Part shown: in pieces, positions 33,937-42,594 of the stretch
Layout: each line of letters begins with the position of its first letter
Numbering within the stretch: position 1 is the first letter of the stretch
Source of the DNA: Clostridiales bacterium UBA4706
Lineage (GTDB): Bacteria > Bacillota > Clostridia > Oscillospirales > Oscillospiraceae
Reading direction: 5' to 3'
Length of the DNA stretch: 54,529 bases
Assembly: GCA_002404605.1 (NCBI GenBank)
Contig: DHKA01000063.1
Location: 1-54,529 of the forward strand
Translations under genes and position numbers: made by a program
Notes under the pieces: generated by a model
What the model was told of the DNA's origin: nothing
The model's database searches: none
What the model saw: only the letters and a program-made list of their open reading frames with translations

Positions 33937-33971
33937 CAGCACAACAGTTGAACTGTTGTGCTGATTTTTTA
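33937..33971 (+). terminator. Terminator of tRNA-Leu(GAG)
   Basis: ATCAGCACAACAGTT and its complement AACTGTTGTGCTGAT form a near-continuous stem followed by TTTTTTAT. Confidence 0.92.
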
Positions 33972-33977
33972 TACTAC

Positions 33978-34022
33978 AACGGCGGCTCATCCGATGCGAT
34001 CGGATGAGCCGCCGTTTTCTTT
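33978..34022. terminator. Strong hairpin downstream of the DUF624 gene
   Basis: An 18-bp perfect stem (33978-33995 and 33999-34016, loop GCG) overlaps the end of the minus-strand DUF624 gene. T-rich sequence follows on the plus strand, so it acts as a second plus-strand terminator and probably protects or ends the minus transcript. Confidence 0.8.
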
Positions 34023-34692
34023 ATTCTTCTTCGGAAGTGTCCGCAGCGTCTTCCCTGTTTTCCTGCTCCGTCCCCGGGGCGAGCCCCGCGCCGTGTTTTT
34101 TGAAAGCAGGCTCGGTGAAGAGCGACCAGAGCAGCATCAGCACGGCCGGCATGAACGTGAGCGGGAATATCCACTGCGCGCTCAAGCGCACGATCTCCGC
34201 CGTCAACAGCACGAGCACCACGGTCGACGGCAGATGACCCACGGCAAACTTCAGTGCCGTTTTATTCAGCGCGCCGAAGCCCAGCGTGCAGCGCGAGAGG
34301 ATCGGAAACACCCAGCACGCCGCGCCGAGAGGCAGGACCAGCGCGACATAGTACGCCGCGCCCGCGGCCCCGGCGGAGGGCGAGACAGCGCTGTACTGCC
34401 GCAGCAGCGCGAGCATCCACAGCCCGAGCGCGCCGATCGCGCCCCAGAGCAGCGTCAGCAGCATGCCCGGCACAAGCTCATTCTTGAACGTGCGGAAAAA
34501 GCGTTCATAGGGCTTGGGCTGCTTATACCGTATGCAGCGCACGACGCTGTCATAAAGCGCGGTCGTCGCTGCGCCCAGCGTCAGTACGGGGATGCTGCAC
34601 AAAAGCCACAGCACGCTCAGCGCCAGAACGTCCGTCAGCGTATTCAGCGCCCGCCAGAGCCAGCCCTGATATCGAAATGCGCGCCCCAGCAT
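34021..34692 (-). CDS. DUF624 (YesL family) membrane protein
   Basis: A 223-residue membrane protein with about five helices. The opening FRYQGWLWRALNTLTDVLAL and LLCSIPVLTLGAATTALYDS are the DUF624/YesL signature. YesL-type genes sit in carbohydrate ABC-transporter loci and are thought to help transport or its regulation, but no mechanism is known. The start codon shares one base with the stop of the SGNH hydrolase gene (TGATG), so translation is coupled. It ends with an acidic tail EDAADTSEEE. Confidence 0.88.
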   Translation of the reverse strand: MLGRAFRYQGWLWRALNTLTDVLALSVLWLLCSIPVLTLGAATTALYDSVVRCIRYKQPKPYERFFRTFKNELVPGMLLTLLWGAIGALGLWMLALLRQYSAVSPSAGAAGAAYYVALVLPLGAACWVFPILSRCTLGFGALNKTALKFAVGHLPSTVVLVLLTAEIVRLSAQWIFPLTFMPAVLMLLWSLFTEPAFKKHGAGLAPGTEQENREDAADTSEEE

Positions 34693-35333
34693 CAGGTCAG
34701 TTCACGCACTCTCGGCGCGAGCGCATCGGCGAGCTGGCGATGCCCGCGGCGGCTGAGGTGCATGTAGTCCACCGTGTTGAACTCCGCCACTCCCTCAGCG
34801 TCAAGGAAGGCCCAGCCATGCGTCTCGCAGCGCCGGCGGTATTCCTCCGCCACGCCCATGGATGTCGCGTGGCAGGATGCACCCATAGCGGGATCGTTGT
34901 GCCCCGCGCCGATGTGCGGCGGCGCAATGATAAGCAGGTTCGGTTTCCCTCCGCGCCACGCGGCGACGGTCTCCGCCTTTACCGCAAGACGCTCCATACC
35001 GATGCCGATGCAAGCCGGGCTCGCGTTGAAGCGCTCCTTGGTGTCGTTCGTGCCGAGCATGATGATCAGAAGATCGACCGGCTCATGCGACATCAGCGTG
35101 GAATATATGACGTCCAGCCCGGACATGCACTCGTGCAGCGGGTCGGAAAATACGGTCGTGCGGCCGGACAGCCCCTCTTCGAGCACAAGGTACTCTTCCC
35201 CCAGCGCTTTCTGCAAAAGGCAGGTCCAGCGCTCATCCTCGTTGAAGCGGTCGGTACGGCCGGCGGTATCGTTTGGATCTGCGCAGTAGCCATGGGTATT
35301 GGAATCGCCGAAGCAGACGATGTGTTTTTTCAT
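34692..35333 (-). CDS. SGNH/GDSL hydrolase (candidate sialate O-acetylesterase)
   Basis: A 213-residue intracellular SGNH esterase with block I FGDSNTHG (nucleophile Ser11), block III GTND (94-97) and block V DYMHLS (Asp189, His192), a full catalytic set. No signal peptide is present. The close match to arylesterase/acetylhydrolase-type members and its position in a sialic-acid locus suggest removal of O-acetyl groups from imported sialic acid, analogous to NanS; this is inference from context. AAGGAGAG precedes the ATG at 35333; a longer upstream frame lacks homology. Confidence 0.88.
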   Translation of the reverse strand: MKKHIVCFGDSNTHGYCADPNDTAGRTDRFNEDERWTCLLQKALGEEYLVLEEGLSGRTTVFSDPLHECMSGLDVIYSTLMSHEPVDLLIIMLGTNDTKERFNASPACIGIGMERLAVKAETVAAWRGGKPNLLIIAPPHIGAGHNDPAMGASCHATSMGVAEEYRRRCETHGWAFLDAEGVAEFNTVDYMHLSRRGHRQLADALAPRVRELT

Positions 35334-35358
35334 GTGCGCTCTCCTTATCAGAGTATAG

Positions 35359-36741
35359 TCACTTTCGGGTCTCCGGCAGAGAAGCGGCGGCGGCAGACTG
35401 ACCGACGCGGCGGAACTTCTCGTCCGGCAGAGCAAGGTGGATTTTATCCGCCAGCTCGCTGTACTCGTCGCGCAGCACGCGCTCACACTCTTCTATCACG
35501 AGCTCTCCGCCGCGCCCGGACATCACGCGCCCGAGCAGCAGCACATGGTGGAAGTGGTACATATCGTAATAGAGCGCGAGCGAGTGCGCCAGATACACGC
35601 CGATGCTGCGGTATATCGCAGCGGCGCGATCGTCCTCCTCTTCCATGAGCTTCTGCACGACCTTGAGCTTTTCTGCCGGAGAGAGCGATTCGTCCAGCTC
35701 GATACCCGCGCGTGGCGCGAGTTTTATGACGCCGTCCTGCGAGAAGTACTTCACGCCGCAGCCAATGTCGAGCGACCATTCGTCCTGCATCGCGTTGGGG
35801 TTAGCGTCCACGGGGATGAACGCCAGCTCGTTGAGCCAGCCAGTGATATACCCGTTCTCATCGACGTAACCGCCCGCCTCGCTCGTCCCCATGGCGATGC
35901 CGAGAATGTTCGTATCCTCCAGACTGATCGCGCCGGCGAGCGCGGTGACGTCGCCGTCGTTGAAAACGCAGAACGGCACATCGCCGAATGTATCGGTGAT
36001 GGCGCGGATGTAGATATCCTTGACCTTCGCATCAAAAAGGTCCTGCGGTACCTTGAGAAAGAGCGAGGCGTTCATGGTGCGGTTGTTGATGTACACACCG
36101 GCGCTCGACACGCCCACAGCGTCTACGCGCGGCATATGCTCCGCCGCTGCCCGGAGCGCAGCAACGATGCCGTCGTAGTGATAGTCCGGGTCGGCGTTGG
36201 TCTTCGGAAACCAGACGACCTCTTCGGAATACACAGTCTCGCCGTCGATCACGGCGCTGACCTTGCGGTCGCTCCCGCCCGCGTCAAATCCTATGCGGCA
36301 GCCGTTAAATTGTCCGCCTGCAGGCCGGGGCGAATCCTTCGCCTCCGGCAGCACGTCGGTATAGACGACCTCAAACGGTCTTTCATATATACTGGAGAAA
36401 TAGTCCCAGTCGAACGCCTGGCAGCCGTCTGCGCTGAAGCATCCTCGGATATAATCGCACATATCCCGGTCGCCGCTGATATACACGCGCCAACCGCCCT
36501 TCATCCACAGCATGGATTTGACAAGACGGCGGATATAATATCTGTCGGCCTCGATCCGGTCGGGCGTGCCGTGAATAAACGTATGTACGGATGCCATCTC
36601 GCCGCCGCTGCGCTCTACGGCAACACCGATGGGCTTTTTCGCTGTGGCAAGAAAGGCGTGGTTGAATTTATAGAGCGGGAAAAAGTCACGGTCAAGCTCC
36701 GGAAGATTTCGGACGCTCGCCTCGATGCCGAGATAGTTCAT
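35359..36741 (-). CDS. ROK-family kinase-like protein with extra N-terminal domain
   Basis: A 460-residue protein. Residues from about 149 form a ROK/ASKHA domain: phosphate motif GFDAGGSDRKV (151-161), VGVSSAGVYINNRTM, FNDGDVTALAGA (catalytic Asp expected in ND) and GIAMGTSEAGGYVD. The usual ROK zinc motif CxCGxxGCxE is not present; only a single Cys in DIGCGVKYF is near. The first 148 residues (MNYLGIEASVRNLPELDRDF onward) match no family I know. In this locus a role as N-acetylmannosamine or N-acetylglucosamine kinase is likely, but sensing or regulation is also possible. I chose the ATG at 36741, nine bases after GGGAGG. It is divergent from the epimerase gene. Confidence 0.8.
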   Translation of the reverse strand: MNYLGIEASVRNLPELDRDFFPLYKFNHAFLATAKKPIGVAVERSGGEMASVHTFIHGTPDRIEADRYYIRRLVKSMLWMKGGWRVYISGDRDMCDYIRGCFSADGCQAFDWDYFSSIYERPFEVVYTDVLPEAKDSPRPAGGQFNGCRIGFDAGGSDRKVSAVIDGETVYSEEVVWFPKTNADPDYHYDGIVAALRAAAEHMPRVDAVGVSSAGVYINNRTMNASLFLKVPQDLFDAKVKDIYIRAITDTFGDVPFCVFNDGDVTALAGAISLEDTNILGIAMGTSEAGGYVDENGYITGWLNELAFIPVDANPNAMQDEWSLDIGCGVKYFSQDGVIKLAPRAGIELDESLSPAEKLKVVQKLMEEEDDRAAAIYRSIGVYLAHSLALYYDMYHFHHVLLLGRVMSGRGGELVIEECERVLRDEYSELADKIHLALPDEKFRRVGQSAAAASLPETRK

Positions 36742-36827
36742 GCTGCGCATCCTCCCTATACAGAATAATTTGCTGTATGGCCAAATCTATATATTTACTA
36801 TATCACAGTTTTCCGTAGCTGTCACTA

Positions 36828-36874
36828 TGAAATAAAAAATATTTCAACTTAAAATTTTCTTGAAAATTATTTTC
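36828..36874. promoter_or_regulatory. Candidate RpiR operators in the divergent sialic-acid promoter region
   Basis: Two palindromes lie between the ROK and epimerase genes: TGAAATAAAAAATATTTCA (36828-36846) and GAAAATTATTTTC (36862-36874). The second overlaps a TTGAAA -35-like box (36860-36865) that is 17 bp from TACCAT. The exact reverse complement of the second palindrome recurs upstream of the transporter operon at 39132-39144. The 192-bp gap otherwise is AT-rich with no gene. Confidence 0.6.
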
Positions 36875-36942
36875 CTTAATGTTACCATAAAAGTACCTAC
36901 CAAAACCTGCTGGAACAAACAAATCGGAAAGGGGCGTTTACG

Positions 36943-38145
36943 ATGGATAAGCAGAAATTACAGTGTGCGAGAGAGTGGATCCAGTCCGAGCTGAAAAAGA
37001 GCATTGACTTCTGGCTCAAAAACGGCATGGATGCTGTCAACGGCGGCGTATATACCTGCCTTGACCGCAAAGGCGAGATATATTCCACGGATAAAAGCGT
37101 GTGGATGCAGGGGCGCTGCGGCTGGATCTTTGCATATCTCTGCCATGTATACGGCGTGCGCAAGGAGTGGCTGGCTGCCTCAAAGAGCTGCATCGACTTT
37201 ATGGAGGCGCACTGCATAAACCGTGCCGCCGGGAACCGGATGTACTTTACCGTCACCGCCGAGGGCGCGCCACTCCGCCAGCGCCGGTACTGCTTTTCCG
37301 AGGCGTTTTACGCCATGGCAAACGCGGAATACTACGGTGTGACCGGTGAACGGGAACATCTGGACCGCGCGCGGCGCGCGTATGACCTCTACTGGGATCT
37401 AAACCACGGCATGACCGACCCGACCGGACTTGGTCCGAAAACCGAACCCTCCACGCGCACAGGACGCGCCTTTGGCATTCCAATGATCTATCTCAACGTT
37501 ACCGCCGTGATGCAGCGCGTCGATCCGGAGAACGCTGCGCTCTATGCCGAGCGCGCTGATGCCTGTGTGGACGAGATATTCCGCTATCATGTCCACCCCG
37601 AGCTCAAGTGTGTGCTGGAGAACGTTGCGGTTGACGGCACAGCGAGATTGTATTACACTGAGGGACGAATTGTGAACCCCGGACACGATATAGAAGGCGT
37701 ATGGTTCCTTCTGGAGCACGCGCGCAAAACCGGCAATACCGAGCTTGTCGGCAAAGCGGAGGAGATATTTCGCTGGGCGATAGCCGCCGGCTGGGACAAG
37801 GAGTATGGCGGACTATTGTACTTTGTCGATGCTCTCGGTAAGCCACCGGAGGCGTATGAGCACGATATGAAGCTCTGGTGGCCGCACAACGAGATCCTCA
37901 TCTCCTCGCTCATGCTCTACAAGGACACCGGCAAGGAAGAGTACCTCGACTGGTTTTATACCACGCTCGACTACTGCAAGGAGCATTTTGCCGACAGCGA
38001 GTACGGCGAGTGGTACGGCTATCTCCGCCGCGACGGAAAACCGACCGAGCCTTCGACCAAGGGCTCAACATTCAAAGGGCCGTTCCATCTGCCGCGCATG
38101 CTTATTATGACCGATACCATGGCCGGGGAACTGCTTGCGAAATAA
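36943..38145 (+). CDS. N-acylglucosamine 2-epimerase (AGE family)
   Basis: A 400-residue alpha6/alpha6-barrel epimerase that interconverts N-acetylmannosamine and N-acetylglucosamine (unphosphorylated). The two catalytic histidines of renin-binding protein/AGE are matched at H248 (NPGHDIEG) and H382 (GPFHLPRM), at the same residue numbers as in the mammalian enzyme. Length is typical. This is the pathway variant known from Bacteroides rather than the usual phosphorylated NanE route. It begins the plus-strand half of the locus, 20 bases before the RpiR gene. Confidence 0.93.
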   Translation: MDKQKLQCAREWIQSELKKSIDFWLKNGMDAVNGGVYTCLDRKGEIYSTDKSVWMQGRCGWIFAYLCHVYGVRKEWLAASKSCIDFMEAHCINRAAGNRMYFTVTAEGAPLRQRRYCFSEAFYAMANAEYYGVTGEREHLDRARRAYDLYWDLNHGMTDPTGLGPKTEPSTRTGRAFGIPMIYLNVTAVMQRVDPENAALYAERADACVDEIFRYHVHPELKCVLENVAVDGTARLYYTEGRIVNPGHDIEGVWFLLEHARKTGNTELVGKAEEIFRWAIAAGWDKEYGGLLYFVDALGKPPEAYEHDMKLWWPHNEILISSLMLYKDTGKEEYLDWFYTTLDYCKEHFADSEYGEWYGYLRRDGKPTEPSTKGSTFKGPFHLPRMLIMTDTMAGELLAK

Positions 38146-38164
38146 GGGATTACGGGAGAATCGT

Positions 38165-39028
38165 ATGGAGCAGAGCAGCATAAACGTATTTGAGCGGATC
38201 AGCGCGGAGTATTATAATCTCACCACCGCGGAGAAAAAGGCGGCGGATTATGTGCTTTCGCATCAGAGAAAAACGCAGGACATGAGCATCACCGAGCTCG
38301 CCGCGGCAAGCGGCGTGGCGGAGGCGACCGTGTCGCGCTTCTGCCGGCGGCTGGGGTGCAGGGGGTACAACGCTTTTCGTCTCGCCATTGCCAACTCCAT
38401 CGCCCAGCGTCCGCAACAGTCCAACCCGCTCTCGGGCGAGGTGCTCGACGACGACAGCTTTTCCGATGTCTGCAAAAAGCTCTACACCGCCAACGTCAGC
38501 GCCATGACACAGACGCTTGAGCTTGTCCGTCCGGAGGAGTATATCCGCGCGGCGGACCTTCTGGAGCAGGCAGACCGCGTGCTGTGCATGGGACAGGGCG
38601 GTTCCATGATCATTGCGATGGAGGCGGCACATCTTTTTTCCACGGCAAGCGGGAAATTTTTCTCCGTAACTGATTCCCACATGCAGACTATCGCCGTCGC
38701 CACCGCAGGCGAGAACGACGTCATACTCTTCTTCTCCTATTCCGGCGCGACAAAGGATCTTATTGATACGCTTTCCTACGCAAGAGAGCGCGGGCTGCGC
38801 TCCATCCTTGTGACGCATTTTGCCAGTTCCCCTGGCGCAGGTCTGGCTGACGTGACGCTGCTGTGCGGCGCGGACGAAAGTCCGCTGCAGCTCGGCTCCG
38901 TCGGCGCGAGGATCGCGCAGATGTATCTTTTGGATGTCCTCTTTTCCGAACTCTGCCGCCGCAATCTGGATGCGTGCCGCCAGAGCCGCGCCCGCATCGC
39001 CGCAGCTCTCGCCGAAAAGCACCTGTGA
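38165..39028 (+). CDS. RpiR/MurR-family transcriptional regulator
   Basis: A 287-residue regulator: N-terminal HTH_6 domain (about 1-77; LTTAEKKAADYVL and SITELAAASGVAEATVSRFC) and a C-terminal SIS sugar-phosphate-binding domain (about 110-260; VLCMGQGGSMIIAMEAAH, VILFFSYSGATKDLIDTL). SIS-domain relatives called NanR sense ManNAc-6-P or related compounds and control sialic-acid genes. The ATG at 38165 has GGGAGA seven bases before it. Palindromes in the promoter regions on both sides fit it as the local regulator. Confidence 0.92.
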   Translation: MEQSSINVFERISAEYYNLTTAEKKAADYVLSHQRKTQDMSITELAAASGVAEATVSRFCRRLGCRGYNAFRLAIANSIAQRPQQSNPLSGEVLDDDSFSDVCKKLYTANVSAMTQTLELVRPEEYIRAADLLEQADRVLCMGQGGSMIIAMEAAHLFSTASGKFFSVTDSHMQTIAVATAGENDVILFFSYSGATKDLIDTLSYARERGLRSILVTHFASSPGAGLADVTLLCGADESPLQLGSVGARIAQMYLLDVLFSELCRRNLDACRQSRARIAAALAEKHL

Positions 39029-39131
39029 CCGGCTGAAAAATTTTTTCTCCTTCCTTTCCCCGGAGAGCGCTCTGCTCCCCGGGGATTCCCACACCCTGTT
39101 TTGCAAAAAATCTTCTTTGTTGATTTTCCGA

Positions 39132-39205
39132 GAAAATAATTTTCAAAATCTATTGACATCGGTGAGTGTTTTGGTTAATATGATGGTGAAAAGAGGAATT
39201 TCACC
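39132..39205 (+). promoter_or_regulatory. Transporter promoter flanked by candidate RpiR operators
   Basis: TTGACA (39153-39158) and TAATAT (39176-39181) are 17 bp apart. GAAAATAATTTTC (39132-39144) lies just upstream, and GGTGAAA/TTTCACC (39185-39191, 39199-39205) covers the start point. The same TGAAA/TTTCA theme appears before the epimerase gene. Confidence 0.7.
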
Positions 39206-39259
39206 GGTGATAGCCGTTGAAATAACGAAACCTGAACAAAATGTTTAAGGAGGCACATC

Positions 39260-40609
39260 ATGAAGAAACTGCTCGCAATGCTGCTCGCCCTGTGCATGGT
39301 GTTCGCACTGTGCGCTTGCGGCCAGACCGCTGCACCCGCTGCCGACCCCGCACCTGCTCAGGCTGACCCCGCTCCCGCGGCGGACCCCACCGCCGAACCC
39401 GTCAACATCACGCTCTGGACCTACCCGATCGGCGGCTGGGGCAATGCTGACACCGTCGATGCCCTCATCGCCTCGTTTGAGAAGGCGAATCCCGGCATCA
39501 CCGTTACCGTGGAATATCTCGACTACACCAACGGCGACGACCAGGTCAACACCGCGCTTGAAGGCGGCTCCGCTCCCGACCTCATCATGGAAGGACCGGA
39601 ACGTCTCGTTGCCAATTGGGGCGCGAAGGGCTACATGGTCGATCTTGCCGACATGTGGGACGCCACCGACAAATCCGAAATCAACCCGGCCTGCGTCGCG
39701 GCCTGCTTCACCGCGGACGGCGCCTGCTATGAGTACCCCCTCGTTATGACCGCGCACTGCATGGCCATCAACCATGATGCGTTCGTCGCCGCCGGCGCCG
39801 ACCAGTACATCGACACCGAGACCCACACCTGGACGACCGAGGACTTCATCAAAGCGGTCGATGCGCTGTACGCCTATTACAAAGAGCCCGTCGGCGACGT
39901 CTACTGCTCCGGCCAGGGCGGTGACCAGGGCACCCGCGCTCTCGTCAACAACCTCTACGGCGGCACGTTCACCAACGCCGAGCACACCGCCTACACCGCG
40001 GACTCTCCGGAGAATGTCAAGGCTCTTGAGCTTCTCCAGGACATGGACGGCATCTACTTCAACGCAGCCGAGAACGGCGGCGAGGAGATCACCGCTTTCC
40101 GTCAGGGCATTCTCAAGATGGCGTTCTGCTGGAACATTGCCCAGCAGCTCAACTCCGACAACAACGATGCCGAGCTCACCAACGACGGCGAGAAGATCGT
40201 CTTTATGAGCTTCCCCTCCGAGACCGGCGAGAGCAAGCTGCAGGGCGGCATCTGGGGCTTCGGCGTGTTCGATAACGGCGACGCTGCCAAGATCGACGCT
40301 GCGAAGACCTTCATCAAGTACTTTGCCGACGGCGAAGGCACGGTCGATGCGGTCAAGGCCTCCAACTACTTTGCCGTGCGCGACACCGCCGAGGGCATCG
40401 ACCTCACCGGCATCTGGGCGGATAACGCCATTATGAACGAGTACACCAAGCTCATGCCCTACCTCGGCGACTACTACCAGGTCACCTCCGGCTGGGCGAC
40501 TGCCCGTACCGAGTGGTGGAACATGCTCCAGCGCATCGGCGGCGGCGGTGACGTCGCCACGGAAGTCGCCACGTTCTGCACCAATGCGAACGCCGCGGCA
40601 GCCGGCTGA
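39260..40609 (+). CDS. Sugar ABC transporter substrate-binding lipoprotein (CUT1 type)
   Basis: A 449-residue family 1 solute-binding lipoprotein. The signal MKKLLAMLLALCMVFALCAC puts the modified Cys at residue 20, followed by an Ala/Pro/Asp tether. The mature domain opens with NITLWTYPIGGWGNADTVDA, a carbohydrate-binding type. Next to AGE epimerase and N-acetylneuraminate lyase genes the ligand is likely a sialic acid or 2,7-anhydro form. GGAGG precedes the ATG by about eight bases. A stem-loop separates it from the permease genes. Confidence 0.92.
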   Translation: MKKLLAMLLALCMVFALCACGQTAAPAADPAPAQADPAPAADPTAEPVNITLWTYPIGGWGNADTVDALIASFEKANPGITVTVEYLDYTNGDDQVNTALEGGSAPDLIMEGPERLVANWGAKGYMVDLADMWDATDKSEINPACVAACFTADGACYEYPLVMTAHCMAINHDAFVAAGADQYIDTETHTWTTEDFIKAVDALYAYYKEPVGDVYCSGQGGDQGTRALVNNLYGGTFTNAEHTAYTADSPENVKALELLQDMDGIYFNAAENGGEEITAFRQGILKMAFCWNIAQQLNSDNNDAELTNDGEKIVFMSFPSETGESKLQGGIWGFGVFDNGDAAKIDAAKTFIKYFADGEGTVDAVKASNYFAVRDTAEGIDLTGIWADNAIMNEYTKLMPYLGDYYQVTSGWATARTEWWNMLQRIGGGGDVATEVATFCTNANAAAAG

Positions 40610-40663
40610 TTGGGCAGACAGATCGAACCCATATCTTCTTTTTCTCCTTTGACCCACAGCACG

Positions 40664-40695
40664 CACCCTCTCTGTGCCCCCGCGCAGAGAGGGTG
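40664..40695 (+). repeat. Intercistronic stem-loop after the binding-protein gene
   Basis: Perfect 11-bp stem CACCCTCTCTG/CAGAGAGGGTG (40664-40674, 40685-40695) without a T-run. As in the Fbp-type operon it probably stabilises the binding-protein mRNA relative to the permeases. Confidence 0.7.
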
Positions 40696-40733
40696 TGTTG
40701 ATAGCTACGTAATCCGTAAGGGGGAGCGACCCT

Positions 40734-41642
40734 ATGTTCAAATCCAAAAACAGCATGAGCCGCGCGCTCGTGCGGCGGGAAACAACAGCGGGATACCTGT
40801 TTTTGCTGCCGAGTCTGTTCTTCTTCGTCACCTTTGTGCTGTATCCCATGTTCCTGTGCATATACACCAGCTTCTTTGACTCCAACATGGGCAAGAACGC
40901 CGTGGACGTCTTCATCGGGCTGGGTAACTATAAGGAGCTTTTCCAGGATAAGCTCTTCCTCGGCGCGCTGAAAAACACGGTCGTCATCGTTGTCGTTGCC
41001 GTTCCGACGGTGTGCGCATTTTCTCTCTGGGTCGCCACGGCGATATACGACATGAAGCCCGCGCTGACCTCGGCGTTCCGCTGCATCTTCTATCTGCCGG
41101 TCGTCACCGGCTCCGTCGCGGTAACGGTCGTCTGGAAATGGATGTACAACAACCGCTACGGCGTGTTCAACTACCTTTTCAAGAGCCTCGGCATCATTGA
41201 CCAGAATATAAACTGGCTGGGCGATGCGCGCTTTGCGCTCTGGTGCATCATTCTCATCCTCTTCACCACCTCCGTCGGCCAGCCCATCGTCCTGTATGTT
41301 TCGGCGCTTGGCAATGTGGACCACTCGCTCGTCGAGGCGGCGCAGGTAGACGGCGCGAACCACCGCCAAGTGTTCTGGAAGATCAAATGGGCGCAGATCA
41401 TGCCCACCACGCTCTACATACTCATCATCACCACGATCAACTCCTTCCAGTGCTTCGCGCTGATCCAGCTGCTCACCTCCGGCGGGCCGACACACAGTAC
41501 GGACACGATCATGTATTACATCTATTACACCGCGTTCAAGCTCTACCGCTACGGGTACGGCAACGCCATGGGCGTTGTGCTTATGATCATCATCGCGGTG
41601 CTCTCTGCCGTCCAGTTCAAGCTGGGGCAGCAGCCGGATTAA
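40734..41642 (+). CDS. Sugar ABC transporter permease (MalF/UgpA-like)
   Basis: A 302-residue CUT1 permease with six helices and the EAA loop VEAAQVDGANHRQVFWKIKW (about residues 201-220). It pairs with the next permease. AAGGGGGAG precedes the ATG. The opening AGYLFLLPSLFFFVTFVLYP-like sequence is characteristic of the family. Confidence 0.93.
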   Translation: MFKSKNSMSRALVRRETTAGYLFLLPSLFFFVTFVLYPMFLCIYTSFFDSNMGKNAVDVFIGLGNYKELFQDKLFLGALKNTVVIVVVAVPTVCAFSLWVATAIYDMKPALTSAFRCIFYLPVVTGSVAVTVVWKWMYNNRYGVFNYLFKSLGIIDQNINWLGDARFALWCIILILFTTSVGQPIVLYVSALGNVDHSLVEAAQVDGANHRQVFWKIKWAQIMPTTLYILIITTINSFQCFALIQLLTSGGPTHSTDTIMYYIYYTAFKLYRYGYGNAMGVVLMIIIAVLSAVQFKLGQQPD

Positions 41643-41654
41643 GGGGGTGAGCGT

Positions 41655-42575
41655 ATGCAGAGCAGATCAAAAGCGAACCGCATAATCACTCTTGTAATTA
41701 TCATCATCCTCGCAGCGCTCTTCACGTTCCCCCTCTACTGGATCATCACCGGCTCCTTCAAGACCGCCAAGGAGGTCAACTCCGTTACGCCCGTCTGGTG
41801 GCCGAGCGAGTGGACGCTGAAGAATTACCAGACGCTCATGGGCAAACTCAAAGCCCCCCTCTGGGAGTTTTACATTCCCTTCAGCCAGTACTTCTCGGCG
41901 GACGGCAGCCCGGTCGTCTTCTCCGCCGGTCCCACCGTGCCCGGCGCGATCCGCTGGATGTTCAACACCGTATGGATGGCCGTTGCCGCAATGCTTCTCA
42001 CCTGCGCGACCTCCGCGCTCGCGGGGTATGCGCTGGCCAAGAAGCGCTTCGTTGGGCGCAGGCTCATTTTCACGCTCATCGTCTGCGCAATGGCGCTTCC
42101 GAAGCAGGTCATTCTCATCCCGCTCATCCGCGAAATGTCCTCGCTCAAGCTCTATAACACGCTCAGCGCCGTAGTCTACCCGATCGTCGGCTGGCCGTTC
42201 GGCGTGTTCCTCATCAAGCAGTTTGCCGAGGGCATCCCCAGCGAGATACTGGAGGCCGCAAGGATCGACGGCGCGAGCGAGCTGAAAACCTTCAACCGGA
42301 TCGTTTTCCCCATGATCAAGCCCGGCGTCGGCGCGCTTGCCATCTTCACCTTCATCAATTCATGGAACGACTATTTCATGCAGCTCATCATGCTCTCGAG
42401 CACGAAGAATCTGACCATTTCGCTGGGCATCGCAAAGATGCAGGCGGAAAACTCGACAGACTTTGGGCTCATCATGGCTGGCGCCGCTTTTGCCGCCGTG
42501 CCGATCATTATCGTGTTTCTTATCTTCCAGAAGTACTTCACCAAAGGCATCACGATGGGCGCCGTCAAGGGCTGA
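41655..42575 (+). CDS. Sugar ABC transporter permease (MalG/UgpE-like)
   Basis: A 306-residue CUT1 permease with six helices and EAA loop LEAARIDGASELKTFNRIVF (about 198-217). It starts 12 bases after its partner with AAGGGGGTG. No ATPase gene follows; such importers in Firmicutes usually use a shared MsmX/UgpC-type ATPase encoded elsewhere. Compared with relatives it has a loop insertion around residues 70-95 (YFSADGSPVVFSAGPTVPGA). Confidence 0.93.
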   Translation: MQSRSKANRIITLVIIIILAALFTFPLYWIITGSFKTAKEVNSVTPVWWPSEWTLKNYQTLMGKLKAPLWEFYIPFSQYFSADGSPVVFSAGPTVPGAIRWMFNTVWMAVAAMLLTCATSALAGYALAKKRFVGRRLIFTLIVCAMALPKQVILIPLIREMSSLKLYNTLSAVVYPIVGWPFGVFLIKQFAEGIPSEILEAARIDGASELKTFNRIVFPMIKPGVGALAIFTFINSWNDYFMQLIMLSSTKNLTISLGIAKMQAENSTDFGLIMAGAAFAAVPIIIVFLIFQKYFTKGITMGAVKG

Positions 42576-42594
42576 CACACAAGGAGTGAAAACA

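Noticed and set aside
39029..39130. Terminator after the RpiR gene
   Set aside because: CCCCGG...CCGGGG near 39058-39084 can pair but lacks a following T-run, so I did not list it.
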